From contig DAOUVG010000022.1 of the NCBI GenBank assembly GCA_030667735.1, positions 1-11,525 on the forward strand: 11,525 nt of DNA. Reading direction: 5' to 3'. The position numbers were made by a program, and so were the translations under genes. Shown here piece by piece: positions 1 to 6,904 of the stretch. Below the pieces are notes generated by a model. The model saw only the letters and a list, made by a program, of their open reading frames with translations, was not told the origin of the DNA and ran no database searches. The DNA is from Dehalococcoidales bacterium. Its GTDB lineage: Bacteria > Chloroflexota > Dehalococcoidia > Dehalococcoidales > Fen-1064. Numbering within the stretch: the first letter of the stretch is position 1; each line of letters opens with the position of its first letter.

Positions 1-30
1 GATTCTGCTGTTCTATTTCTCAAAATGACA
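1..30 (-). repeat. Degenerate dispersed repeat, TGTCATTYTGAG...AGAATC type
   Basis: Read on the minus strand, this starts TGTCATTTTGAG and ends AGAATC, with a divergent middle. From memory this resembles a short imperfect palindrome scattered between genes in many environmental bacteria, including Chloroflexota. A second degenerate copy is at 3484-3518. The element may be cut by the window edge. The family assignment is by eye only. Confidence 0.45.
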
Positions 31-95
31 CTTTCCCAGCAGCCGCCTCTTGTAGCCCTGGTAACACATGACTCTGTGTGTTTGACGTTATGCTT

Positions 96-220
96 ATAAG
101 GGGCTCCGCCCCTTCTGAGGGGCGCCCCCTTATGGCAGGGGTCTGGGGGTGTCCCCCAGATACAATATTTTCCCCCTTCCTGGCTATAGGGGGATGGTCG
201 AAAGGGTTTTTCATCACCCT
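96..220. repeat. Palindrome-rich intergenic element (five consecutive hairpins)
   Basis: Five inverted repeats follow each other. They are AAGGGGC/GCCCCTT at 98-114, the perfect palindrome GGGGCGCCCC at 119-128, TCTGGGGG/CCCCCAGA with a 3-nt loop at 142-160, TCCCCCT/AGGGGGA at 171-194, and AGGGT/ACCCT at 203-220. ATAAGGGG at 96-103 also pairs with CCCCTTAT at 126-133, giving an alternative larger stem over the first two. This density is far from random and looks like a REP- or MITE-like dispersed element, or a decayed one. No reading frame inside it looks real. It could also act as a termination barrier before the downstream operon. Confidence 0.6.
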
Positions 221-314
221 ACTAGATTTCAGACGAAGCAGCCGGCGAGCCCGGTAGCACGATAGACCGGGCACCGGACACCAAAGGCAGGATTGCCGGA
301 GAGTAGAGGCGTAA
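221..314 (+). other. Leader region of the aldo/keto reductase gene
   Basis: This is the rest of the 314-base gene-free left end, between the hairpin cluster and the first gene. I find no convincing -35/-10 pair here. The only likely translation signal is a purine-rich AGAGG just upstream of the ATG at 315. The promoter of the first operon is therefore not identified. Confidence 0.4.
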
Positions 315-1355
315 ATGGAGAAAGTAAGGCTGGGCAAGACCAACATGATGGTGACCAGGCTGGGCTTCGGTGGTATCCCGATTCAGAGGCTTTCCGAAGA
401 AGATGCCGTGGCCGTCGTCCGGAAGTGCCTGGACCTCCGCATCACGTTCATCGATACTGCCAATGCCTATACCACCAGCGAAGAGCGCATCGGCAAGGCC
501 ATTGCCGGTAGGCGCAAGGGGTTGATTCTGGCAACGAAATCCGGTGCCAGGGACCGTGAAGGCATTGAAAGACACCTCAACCTGAGCCTGGAGCGGCTGG
601 GAGTGGACTACATTGACCTGTACCAGTTCCATGGTGTCAGTACCTTCAAGGACCTGGAAACGGTACTCGACCCCGAAGGCCCCCGGGCTGTGCTGGAAGA
701 CGCCCGGAAGGCGGGCAGGATACGGCACATCGGTATTACCTCACACTCCATGGACGTCGCTAAGGCGGCAGTGAAGTCGGGACAGTTCGAGACATTGATG
801 TTCCCCTTTAACTTCATTACCAGCGAGCCTGCCGACGAGCTTCTTCCCCTGGCAAAAGAATATGATGTAGGCTTCATTGTCATGAAACCGCTGGCCGGAG
901 GTATGCTGGACAACGCAGCCGTTGCCTTCAAGTACCTCCTGCAATTCCCCGATGTAGTCAATATCCCGGGTATCGAGCAGACCTGGGAGATTGAAGAGAT
1001 AGCGAAGATATACCAGGGACCGAAGCAGATGACCGAGGCGGAACTTGCCGAGATGCAACGGATGCGGGATGAACTGGGCACAAGATTCTGCCGGCGCTGC
1101 GACTACTGCCAGCCCTGTCCGCAAGAGATATCGATATCGACAGTCATGAACATACAGAGCTTCGTCAAGCGAATGCCCCCGGAGCGAATATTCTCCGGAG
1201 GTATTGCCACCGCCATGGAGCGCGCGGCTACCTGTACCGAGTGCGGCGACTGCGAGGAGAAATGCCCCTATAAACTTCCCATCAGGGAAATGATTGCCGA
1301 GCGTGTCAAATGGTTCGAGGAAGCAAGAGAGAAATACCGGAAGCAGACGGCCTGA
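315..1355 (+). CDS. Aldo/keto reductase with C-terminal double 4Fe-4S domain
   Basis: Predicted cytoplasmic NAD(P)H-linked oxidoreductase of 346 residues. Residues 1 to about 250 form the aldo/keto reductase barrel. The catalytic tetrad is visible as Asp47 and Tyr52 in DTANAY, Lys75 in ATKSGA and His106 in QFHGV. The C-terminus carries two ferredoxin-like cysteine sets, Cys259/262/265/268 and Cys307/310/313/317, each followed by Pro, so two 4Fe-4S clusters are expected. This fused architecture is common in anaerobes, where electrons may be passed to or from ferredoxin; the substrate is unknown. The start gives MEKVRLGKTN, which matches the usual N-terminus of the family, with a purine-rich AGAGG upstream. 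The gene lies 22 bases before the next one on the same strand, which suggests an operon. The domain call is secure; the physiological role is open. Confidence 0.93.
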   Translation: MEKVRLGKTNMMVTRLGFGGIPIQRLSEEDAVAVVRKCLDLRITFIDTANAYTTSEERIGKAIAGRRKGLILATKSGARDREGIERHLNLSLERLGVDYIDLYQFHGVSTFKDLETVLDPEGPRAVLEDARKAGRIRHIGITSHSMDVAKAAVKSGQFETLMFPFNFITSEPADELLPLAKEYDVGFIVMKPLAGGMLDNAAVAFKYLLQFPDVVNIPGIEQTWEIEEIAKIYQGPKQMTEAELAEMQRMRDELGTRFCRRCDYCQPCPQEISISTVMNIQSFVKRMPPERIFSGGIATAMERAATCTECGDCEEKCPYKLPIREMIAERVKWFEEAREKYRKQTA

Positions 1356-1377
1356 ATACGGAGCGTGATAATTACCT

Positions 1378-2151
1378 ATGAGCAAGTTCATTGACAGATT
1401 GACACAAAGTACGCAAGCAGCCTCACCGATGGGGTTCCGGACTGTACAATCGGCTGCGGTAAAGCCAAAGCTACAGCTTGTTGCCGTCCTGACCGCCGGT
1501 AGTGCGACCGGCGCAACCGGCGCGGGCGCCGGGGTCCTGCGCATTTCAAAGGTGGCTGCGGGAACCGGTGCCATCAAGAAACTAACCGGTGACATGCCGG
1601 ACATACCCTGGGGCGTCTGGCTGGAGGCGGATGCGTGCGGGCAAATGGACCAGGTGGCGGAACTCGGATGTGATTTCGTGGTCTTCCCGGCAGTCGGTAC
1701 CGCGCTGACAACCCCTCCGGATAATGGTGTCGGCATGGTCCTCCAGATAGAGTCCTCGGTCCCCGAGGGCCAGTTGAGGACGGCCAATGACCTGCCTGTG
1801 GACGCGGTACTGGTCACCGCCGAACAGGAAGAATCCGGTCCCATTACCTGGGACCAGTTGATGCTCTATCGGCGCTTTGCCGGTCTGCTGACCAAACCGC
1901 TCCTGGTTTCCATTCCACCCAACACAGGGGCTGACGAACTCCAGATGCTGTGGGATGCCGGCATCGCCGGTATAGTTGCTACTGCGGAGACTGACAACAC
2001 GACAGGGGAGATGGTACGTCTCAGGCAGGTGATTGATGGACTCCGGCCACCTTCACCGCGCAATAAAAACAGAATGGAGGCAATCGTGCCTCACATTAGC
2101 TCCGGCCCGGAACCGGCGGTCGAGACCGAAGAAGAGGACGATGACGAGTAG
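1378..2151 (+). CDS. Hypothetical protein, partial TIM-barrel-like, acidic C-terminal tail
   Basis: I do not recognise this 257-residue protein. Hydrophobic strand-like segments alternate with helices: LQLVAVLTAG at 32-41, a Gly/Ala-rich stretch at 41-53, DFVVFPAVGTAL at 99-110, VDAVLVTAE at 141-149, KPLLVSIP at 173-180 and DAGIAGIVATAE at 193-204. The last two resemble the late beta strands and phosphate-binding end of IMPDH- or NMO-like barrels, but no catalytic motif stands out. The protein ends in a run of Glu and Asp (250-257) after a Pro-rich linker. There is no signal peptide or membrane segment. It starts 22 bases after the aldo/keto reductase with GGAG upstream, so the two are probably co-transcribed and may work together. 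Codon use looks like that of its neighbours. Confidence 0.8.
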   Translation: MSKFIDRLTQSTQAASPMGFRTVQSAAVKPKLQLVAVLTAGSATGATGAGAGVLRISKVAAGTGAIKKLTGDMPDIPWGVWLEADACGQMDQVAELGCDFVVFPAVGTALTTPPDNGVGMVLQIESSVPEGQLRTANDLPVDAVLVTAEQEESGPITWDQLMLYRRFAGLLTKPLLVSIPPNTGADELQMLWDAGIAGIVATAETDNTTGEMVRLRQVIDGLRPPSPRNKNRMEAIVPHISSGPEPAVETEEEDDDE

Positions 2152-2235
2152 TCCGCTACCGCATGGGCAGTTGAAGCGCCATCTGGTGAATCGCTGTGGT
2201 TTGTCAACCGGTAGAGGCTCCTGATGGCGTGCGTT
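2152..2235. other. Convergent intergenic spacer
   Basis: Spacer of 84 bases between two convergent stop codons. A 7-bp inverted repeat, CGCCATC near 2178 and GATGGCG near 2223, could close a large loop and serve both directions. There is no T-run, so calling it a terminator would be speculative. Confidence 0.3.
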
Positions 2236-3375
2236 CTACTTCTGCGACATCTGCCAGGACTTGCCTTCGGTCGTAATTGCCGGGGCAATCACCATCTCTG
2301 CCTGCTGCATCTCCCTGATGGTTGATGCACCGCAGAACCCCATCGCCGTGCGGACCGCCCCCACCAGGTTCTGACTGCCGTCAGTTACAGAAGTGGGACC
2401 GAAGAGTATCTGCTCCAGTGGGGCCGTGGTACCGACCTTGATACGGGTTCCGCGCGGCAGTGCCGGGTGCGGATGTGACATACCCCAGTGATAACCATGA
2501 CCCGGTGCCTCCCTGGCCTGAGCGAGAATGGAGCCTACCATTACCGCGTCGGCACCGGCAGCCAGGGCCTTACATACATCGCCGCCCTTGCGGAAACCGC
2601 CATCGGTGACTATGGGCACGTAGCGCCCCGACTCCTTGAAGTACTGCTCCCTGGCGGCTGCGCAGTCAATCGTCGCCGTTATCTGGGGAACTCCCATGCC
2701 GAGCACCTCTCGACTGGTACAGGCTGCCCCCGGCCCGACGCCAATGAGAACGCCGTGGACCCCTGTCCTCATCAGGTCAAGGCAGGCGCCATAGCTAACG
2801 CAGTTACCGACAACTACCGGTATCGACAGCGTTTTGATGAGTTCGGGGAAGACAAGACCCCGCAGGCTCTTGGAGATGTGGCGAGCGGTGGTCACGGTAG
2901 ACTGGACCACCAGAATATCACCCCCGGCTTCGACAACCAGAGGGGCAAATTTTTTCGTATTCGTCGGCACTACGGAGGCAGCACATACCCCTCCGCCCTT
3001 CTTGATTGCCCGTATCCGGTCCCCAACCAGGTTCTCCTTTATCGGTGCGGAGTATATCTTCTGAAGGAGAGCGGTAACCTTGTCGTTGGGCGCTCCGGCA
3101 ATCTCCGCCAGCACTTCGGCAGGGTTCTCATAGCGGGTCTGTACCCCTTCCAGGTGCAGGACTGCCAGCCCTCCCATTTTGCTCATCAGGATGGCAAAAT
3201 CAACGTCAACGACAGCATCCATCGCTGACGCCAGTATCGGAATACTAAAGGTGTGGTCTTCAATCTTGAAGTCGGGGTTAATCTGGTCGGGGTTGATGGT
3301 TACGTCGCCGGGAACCAGGGCAACTTCGTCGAAGCCGTAGGAACGGCGTAGCTGCTTGAACTGAGGAGCAGTCAT
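2236..3375 (-). CDS. guaB3: GuaB3-family IMP dehydrogenase (no CBS domains)
   Basis: Predicted cytoplasmic purine-nucleotide oxidoreductase of 379 residues, expected to turn IMP into XMP with NAD, the first committed step to GMP. The barrel is clear: ILASAMDAV at 47-55, the active-site loop GVGPGAACTSRE with the predicted nucleophile Cys219, and the phosphate-binding segment TDGGFRKGG at 257-265 followed by GADAVMVGS at 274-282. The C-terminal MGFCGASTI motif (345-353) fits the family. It is much shorter than canonical IMPDH (about 490 residues) because strand 2 runs on without the regulatory CBS pair. The usual flap Arg-Tyr pair is not obvious; HPALPRGTR occupies that area, as I recall for GuaB3. 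I chose the ATG at 3375 over an upstream ATG because GGGAGGG lies 4 nt before it and homologues start here. GuaB3 proteins have been variously assigned; a cyanobacterial one was reported to have IMPDH activity. Confidence 0.93.
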   Translation of the reverse strand: MTAPQFKQLRRSYGFDEVALVPGDVTINPDQINPDFKIEDHTFSIPILASAMDAVVDVDFAILMSKMGGLAVLHLEGVQTRYENPAEVLAEIAGAPNDKVTALLQKIYSAPIKENLVGDRIRAIKKGGGVCAASVVPTNTKKFAPLVVEAGGDILVVQSTVTTARHISKSLRGLVFPELIKTLSIPVVVGNCVSYGACLDLMRTGVHGVLIGVGPGAACTSREVLGMGVPQITATIDCAAAREQYFKESGRYVPIVTDGGFRKGGDVCKALAAGADAVMVGSILAQAREAPGHGYHWGMSHPHPALPRGTRIKVGTTAPLEQILFGPTSVTDGSQNLVGAVRTAMGFCGASTIREMQQAEMVIAPAITTEGKSWQMSQK

Positions 3376-3396
3376 GATGCCCTCCCTTTTAATCAA

Positions 3397-3425
3397 ATAA
3401 TAGCAAAGCACGGGGTTGCCGTCAA
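3397..3425 (-). promoter_or_regulatory. Sigma70-type promoter of guaB3
   Basis: On the minus strand, TTGACG (3425-3420) and TATTAT (3402-3397) are separated by exactly 17 bases. Transcription should start near 3390, giving a leader of about 15 nt that carries the Shine-Dalgarno sequence. Immediately upstream of the -35 box, GGAAC/GTTCC (3426-3441, 6-nt spacer) forms a dyad that could bind a regulator. Confidence 0.65.
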
Positions 3426-3483
3426 GGAACGCCCCTGTTCCGGACCATATCCTTATCTGGCTGAGCAATTTCGGATGGAGAGA

Positions 3484-3525
3484 TGTCATTCCGAACGGAA
3501 CTGCATAGCGTGAAGAATGAAGAAT
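3484..3525 (+). repeat. Second degenerate copy of the TGTCATT...GAAGAAT repeat
   Basis: The stretch begins TGTCATTCCGAACGGAA and ends GCGTGAAGAAT (3518), matching by eye the same dispersed-repeat type as 1-30. The terminal GAAGAAT is then duplicated in tandem (3512-3518 and 3519-3525). It sits in the divergent spacer between guaB3 and the LRR gene and has no coding potential. It has diverged from the left-end copy, so neither looks recently moved. Confidence 0.45.
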
Positions 3526-3615
3526 GAGAGGTAAAGAGTAGTATTTTCTTGTGTGGGAAGCAGCATCGGCTGTACCGGAGGGTCGCTAATGTACTGGACC
3601 CCGCACAACACCTCG

Positions 3616-3645
3616 TTGACAACCGGCAGACACCACCTGTAAACT
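3616..3645 (+). promoter_or_regulatory. Sigma70-type promoter of the LRR lipoprotein gene
   Basis: A perfect TTGACA (3616-3621) is followed after 18 bases by TAAACT (3640-3645). The predicted start, near 3652, falls just before an ATG at 3655 and 24 bases before the preferred ATG at 3676. Starting at 3655 would make the mRNA almost leaderless. Confidence 0.55.
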
Positions 3646-3675
3646 AGGGCGGTAATGTCAGCGAGCTTCGTGACC

Positions 3676-5085
3676 ATGAAATGCCTGCTAGCCATGCTTA
3701 CCATAGCGGTGACACTCAGCCTCGTTGCCTGCGGCTCCAGCCAGAAGCCGTCCGCAACTACTGAGGAAGGAATCACCTTCCCCGATGTGAATCTCGAAGC
3801 TGCAGTCAGACAGGCTATCGGTAAGCCAACCGGTCAGATTCAACCTTCGGACCTGGAAACGCTCGACATACTCCTTGCCGCTAACGGCGCTATTTCCGAC
3901 CTCTCCGGCCTGGAGCAGTGCCGGAACCTGAACCGCCTGATTCTCAGCAACAACATTATTGACAATATCTCTCCCCTGTCTTCACTAACGGGCCTCACTG
4001 AGCTCCGGCTGGACGGTAACGTGCTACTGGCCGATATCTCACCCCTAGTTGGCCTGAGCAATCTGACCATCCTGTTTATCAATAATAATATGATAACCGA
4101 TATCTCACCCCTGGCCTCGCTGACCAGCCTCACCGAGTTCTGGCTGGGAGGCAACCCGGTAATAGACCTCTCCCCACTGTCCTCCCTGACCAGCCTCAAG
4201 GTGCTCAGGTTGAACGACGCTCAGAGCGCCGACCTCTCAGACCTGGCCTCGCTCAGTAACCTCACCGACCTCCGGCTGGACGGTAACGGTATCAGTGACC
4301 TCTCCCCGCTGGCTTCGCTGGATAACCTCAAGTGGCTATTCCTCAACCGGAACGGTATCAGTGACCTCTCCCCGCTGGCTTCGCTCGATAACCTCGCCTG
4401 GCTGTACCTCAGCAATAACCAGGTGAGTGATATTTCACCTCTGGAGTCGCTTGCCAACCTCATCTGGCTCCACCTGGACGGTAACCAGGTTGAGGATGTA
4501 TCGTCGCTTTCCTCTCTCACCGGCCTGACCGAGCTTGTCATTGAGCGCAACCCGATAAAGGATGTCTCACCACTGATGTCCCTGACCAATGCGGACATAC
4601 GCTGGGTAATATCGCTTCCTGACGCCAACCTTGAGACGGCAATCAGGGCGCTTGTCTACAAGCCCGCAGGCCCTCTCTATATCCGGGACCTGGCTATGCT
4701 TTCTGCAATGACACTGTCCGGAAGAAGTATATCTGACCTCGCCGGTCTCGAATACTGCGTCAGACTGAAAAACCTTGATATCAATAATAACGATATCACC
4801 GATATCTCTCTGCTGGCTTCTCTCACTGACCTCACCGGGCTGTTCCTTGACCAGAACCGGATAAGCGATATCTCGGCGCTCGCCAACCTTATCAAACTCA
4901 GGCGTCTCTCCCTCAGGGACAACCAGATTACCGACATTACACCACTGGTCGATAACACCGGCCTCGCCTCATGGGACACCATAGACCTTACCGGCAATCC
5001 GCTGGACAAAACATCACAGGATACCCACCTGGCAGCGCTACGCGAAAGAGGAGCGGAGGTTTCCTGGGATGCCCCGGTCCCGTAG
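3676..5085 (+). CDS. Leucine-rich repeat lipoprotein (internalin-like)
   Basis: Predicted exported lipoprotein. From the ATG at 3676 the protein has 469 residues and begins MKCLLAMLTIAVTLSLVAC, a signal peptide with lipobox LVAC and lipidated Cys19; an in-frame ATG at 3655 would add seven residues. Next come two modules, each opening with a cap (FPDVNLEAAVRQAIGKPTG at 35-53, and LPDANLETAIRALVYKP from 314). Each cap is followed by 22-residue leucine-rich repeats of the form LxxLxxLxLxxNxIsDISPLaxL. The first module has about nine to eleven repeats, the second about four. Nothing follows the last repeat, so there is no catalytic or anchoring domain. LRR arrays of this type mediate protein binding at the cell surface; the partner is unknown. 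Two adjacent repeats are nearly identical at DNA level, showing recent repeat gain. It appears monocistronic. Confidence 0.9.
   Translation: MKCLLAMLTIAVTLSLVACGSSQKPSATTEEGITFPDVNLEAAVRQAIGKPTGQIQPSDLETLDILLAANGAISDLSGLEQCRNLNRLILSNNIIDNISPLSSLTGLTELRLDGNVLLADISPLVGLSNLTILFINNNMITDISPLASLTSLTEFWLGGNPVIDLSPLSSLTSLKVLRLNDAQSADLSDLASLSNLTDLRLDGNGISDLSPLASLDNLKWLFLNRNGISDLSPLASLDNLAWLYLSNNQVSDISPLESLANLIWLHLDGNQVEDVSSLSSLTGLTELVIERNPIKDVSPLMSLTNADIRWVISLPDANLETAIRALVYKPAGPLYIRDLAMLSAMTLSGRSISDLAGLEYCVRLKNLDINNNDITDISLLASLTDLTGLFLDQNRISDISALANLIKLRRLSLRDNQITDITPLVDNTGLASWDTIDLTGNPLDKTSQDTHLAALRERGAEVSWDAPVP
4285..4385 (+). repeat. Recent 66-bp tandem duplication inside the LRR gene
   Basis: A 35-base segment at 4285-4319 recurs without change at 4351-4385, a period of 66 bases or exactly one 22-residue repeat. 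Similarity continues past one mismatch into GATAACCTC. Other repeats in the gene share the protein motif but not this DNA identity, so this copy is young. Confidence 0.85.
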
Positions 5086-5404
5086 CATATTCACACGGGA
5101 GAGTACCCCCATATCCTGTGCCGGAATTCAAGACAGTTCGCGCCCACGGACAGACGGTTTCACGATGGCACTTGGGTCACTTCACCGGCGTACATCGACA
5201 ATTCCCCTCAAGATGTCTTAACCGGAATTATGTATTTTACGCAAGGTGTAGGCGTGGTAAAATGGGGGCATGGTCAGATATCCTTTTAATGAGAGCGCTT
5301 GGCAACGTGTCTGGCGGTAGTCAAGCACGATACACATCAGGACTGGCAGTGCCGACGGAAACGCTGTATCATATATGGAAAGAGCCTACCTGAGGGAGAA
5401 TAAG
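5086..5404. other. Intergenic region upstream of glnA
   Basis: Gene-free stretch of 319 bases between the LRR gene and glnA. I see no terminator with a T-run after the LRR gene and no recognisable riboswitch. CCGGAATT occurs twice (5121-5128 and 5224-5231 approximately), which may be chance. The only promoter candidate is listed separately. An open frame running across from inside the LRR gene has no start signal and unremarkable composition, so I do not count it as a gene. Confidence 0.4.
5236..5263 (+). promoter_or_regulatory. Possible promoter of glnA
   Basis: TTTACG (5236-5241) and TAAAAT (5258-5263) are 16 bases apart. The match is moderate and would give a leader of about 135 nt. No GlnR- or NtcA-like operator is obvious around it. 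Confidence 0.35.
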
Positions 5405-6745
5405 ATGGAAAACAGAAACGCCGAGGGCAAGGAATACGTCCTCAAGATGGCCAAGGAGCATAACGTCAAGTTCATCTGGCTGTGGTTTACCGATATCCTT
5501 GGTGTGCTGAAGAGCTTCGCTATCGACATCAATGAGCTGGAAGTCGCCTTGGAAGAAGGAATGGGCTTCGATGGCTCCTCAATCGAGGGCTTTGCCCGAA
5601 TCGACGAAAGCGACATGATTGCCCTGCCTGACCCGGATACATTCCGCCTGGTACCGTGGCGACCCCGTGAGCACAATGCCGTGGCGCGGATGTTCTGTGA
5701 CATTCACCACCCCGGCGGAGACCCGTTTGAGGGAGACCCCCGTTACATCTTGAAGCGGAACCTGAAACGTGCCGCCGATATGGGTTACACCTTCTACGTG
5801 GGACCGGAGTTGGAGTACTTCTACTTCAAAGACGACAAGGGTACGGAGCCCCTGGATAAGGGCGGCTACTTCGACCTCACCCCGATGGATGCCGCCACCG
5901 ACCTCAGGCGCGAGACGGTACTGATTCTCGAACAGATGGGTATCGATGTCGAGTACTCCCACCACGAAGTCGCTCACAGCCAGCACGAGATAGACATAAG
6001 GTATACGGATGCCCTGACTATGGCGGACAACGTGATGACCTACCGACTGGTAGTTAAAGAGGTAGCCATGTTAAACGGTGTGTACGCCACCTTTATGCCC
6101 AAGCCGGTCTTCGGCATCAATGGCAGCGGTATGCACGTTCACCAGTCACTATTCAGGGGCGACAAGAACGCCTTTCATACCGAGGATAATGAGTACCACC
6201 TGACCACAGAGGCCAGGCAGTATATTGCCGGCCTCCTGAAGCATGCTCCGGAGATTACGGCGGTCTGCAACCAGTGGGTCAACTCATACAAGCGCCTTGT
6301 GCCCGGCTACGAGGCACCGGTATACCTCTCATGGGCGCGGCGCAACCGGTCTGACCTCATCCGCGTCCCCGAGTACAAACCGCATCGGGAAAAGGCCACC
6401 AGGGTTGAGTTCCGTTCCCCCGACCCTGCCTGCAACCCTTACCTTGCCTTCAGCGTGATGCTGGCTGCCGGCCTGGAGGGAATCGAAAAGAACTACGAAG
6501 TGCCGGAGCCTGTGACAGAGAACGTGTACGAAATGCCCGAGGCGGAACGGGAGAAACGGGGTATCGGGACCCTGCCCTCCAGCCTCTGGGATGCAATTAT
6601 GCTCACCGAGCAGAGTGAACTGGTGCGAAAAGCCCTCGGAGACCACGTCTTCAATGCCTTCATCACCAACAAGAAGATTGAGTGGGACCAGTACCGTACC
6701 CAGGTCACTGACTTTGAGCTTCAGCGATATCTGCCGGTACTCTAG
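5405..6745 (+). CDS. glnA: Glutamine synthetase, class I (short alpha-type)
   Basis: Cytoplasmic, normally dodecameric enzyme that condenses glutamate and ammonia with ATP to glutamine. All class I motifs are present in the 446 residues: the latch FDGSSIEGF (55-63), metal and glutamate ligands in GPELEYFYF (133-141) and HHEVAHSQHEID (186-197), the ATP-binding NGSGMHVHQS (239-248), the flap region NSYKRLVPGYEAP (293-305) with Glu303, and RVEFRSPDP (333-341). The length is that of the alpha subtype, usually controlled by feedback inhibition rather than adenylylation; the Tyr in NVYEM is also present in alpha enzymes and does not show adenylylation. The ATG at 5405 is preferred to one at 5375 because GGGAG lies 6 nt before it and the family starts here. 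It appears to be monocistronic. Confidence 0.97.
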   Translation: MENRNAEGKEYVLKMAKEHNVKFIWLWFTDILGVLKSFAIDINELEVALEEGMGFDGSSIEGFARIDESDMIALPDPDTFRLVPWRPREHNAVARMFCDIHHPGGDPFEGDPRYILKRNLKRAADMGYTFYVGPELEYFYFKDDKGTEPLDKGGYFDLTPMDAATDLRRETVLILEQMGIDVEYSHHEVAHSQHEIDIRYTDALTMADNVMTYRLVVKEVAMLNGVYATFMPKPVFGINGSGMHVHQSLFRGDKNAFHTEDNEYHLTTEARQYIAGLLKHAPEITAVCNQWVNSYKRLVPGYEAPVYLSWARRNRSDLIRVPEYKPHREKATRVEFRSPDPACNPYLAFSVMLAAGLEGIEKNYEVPEPVTENVYEMPEAEREKRGIGTLPSSLWDAIMLTEQSELVRKALGDHVFNAFITNKKIEWDQYRTQVTDFELQRYLPVL

Positions 6746-6859
6746 ACCGAAAAAGGCCCCGGCGTGGTGAGGATATGGTGTGCACCGGCTGAGCGTAGGT
6801 ACAGCGTAACTTAATGCTGTCGCGTAGCTCCCCCGTCTCTCTTATTACCGGCAAGGCCA

Positions 6860-6888
6860 TTGACACTGATTCACCCTTATGTTATAAG
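6860..6888 (+). promoter_or_regulatory. Strong sigma70-type promoter of the E1-like/cysK operon
   Basis: A perfect TTGACA (6860-6865) and TATAAG (6883-6888) are 17 bases apart. Transcription should start near 6895, leaving a leader of about 95 nt before the ATG at 6990. The -10 box and start lie inside the two dyads described next. Confidence 0.7.
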
Positions 6889-6904
6889 GCCTTATACTAT
6901 AAGG
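6875..6904. promoter_or_regulatory. Two abutting 15-bp operators, CCTTATnnnATAAGG
   Basis: CCTTATGTTATAAGG (6875-6889) is followed with no gap by CCTTATACTATAAGG (6890-6904). Both are perfect 6-bp dyads with a 3-nt centre, and their junction forms a further palindrome ATAAGGCCTTAT. The first covers the -10 box and the second the predicted start site, an arrangement expected for a dimeric repressor binding cooperatively. The regulator is not encoded in this window. Given the sulfur-related genes downstream, a cysteine- or sulfur-responsive regulator is a reasonable guess but unproven. Confidence 0.65.

Noticed and set aside
82..100. TTGACG and TATAAG near the left end as a promoter
   Set aside because: The two boxes are only 7 bases apart, too close for sigma70 recognition.
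96..220. Hairpin cluster as a CRISPR array
   Set aside because: The hairpins differ from each other and there are no regularly spaced identical repeats or cas genes.
741..1844. 367-codon minus-strand frame across the reductase and the hypothetical gene
   Set aside because: It is antisense to two genes, crosses their boundary, has low-complexity composition and shows no recognisable domain.
2488..3228. 246-codon plus-strand frame inside guaB3
   Set aside because: It lies fully antisense to a well-supported conserved gene and resembles no known family.
3840..5009. Three long open frames on the minus strand opposite the LRR gene
   Set aside because: They are antisense products of the 66-base repeat period and biased codons. 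Their translations are Ser/Arg-rich repeats with no Shine-Dalgarno support.
4971..5393. Open frame from the LRR 3' end into the glnA leader
   Set aside because: It starts inside the LRR gene in another frame, lacks a ribosome binding site and contains no motif. A promoter-like sequence lies within it.
6746..6859. Possible riboswitch or glnA terminator before the sulfur operon
   Set aside because: Only short stems (for example ACAGC/GCTGT) and a repeated GCGTA are seen. No known riboswitch core or T-run is present, and this part lies upstream of the predicted start site.
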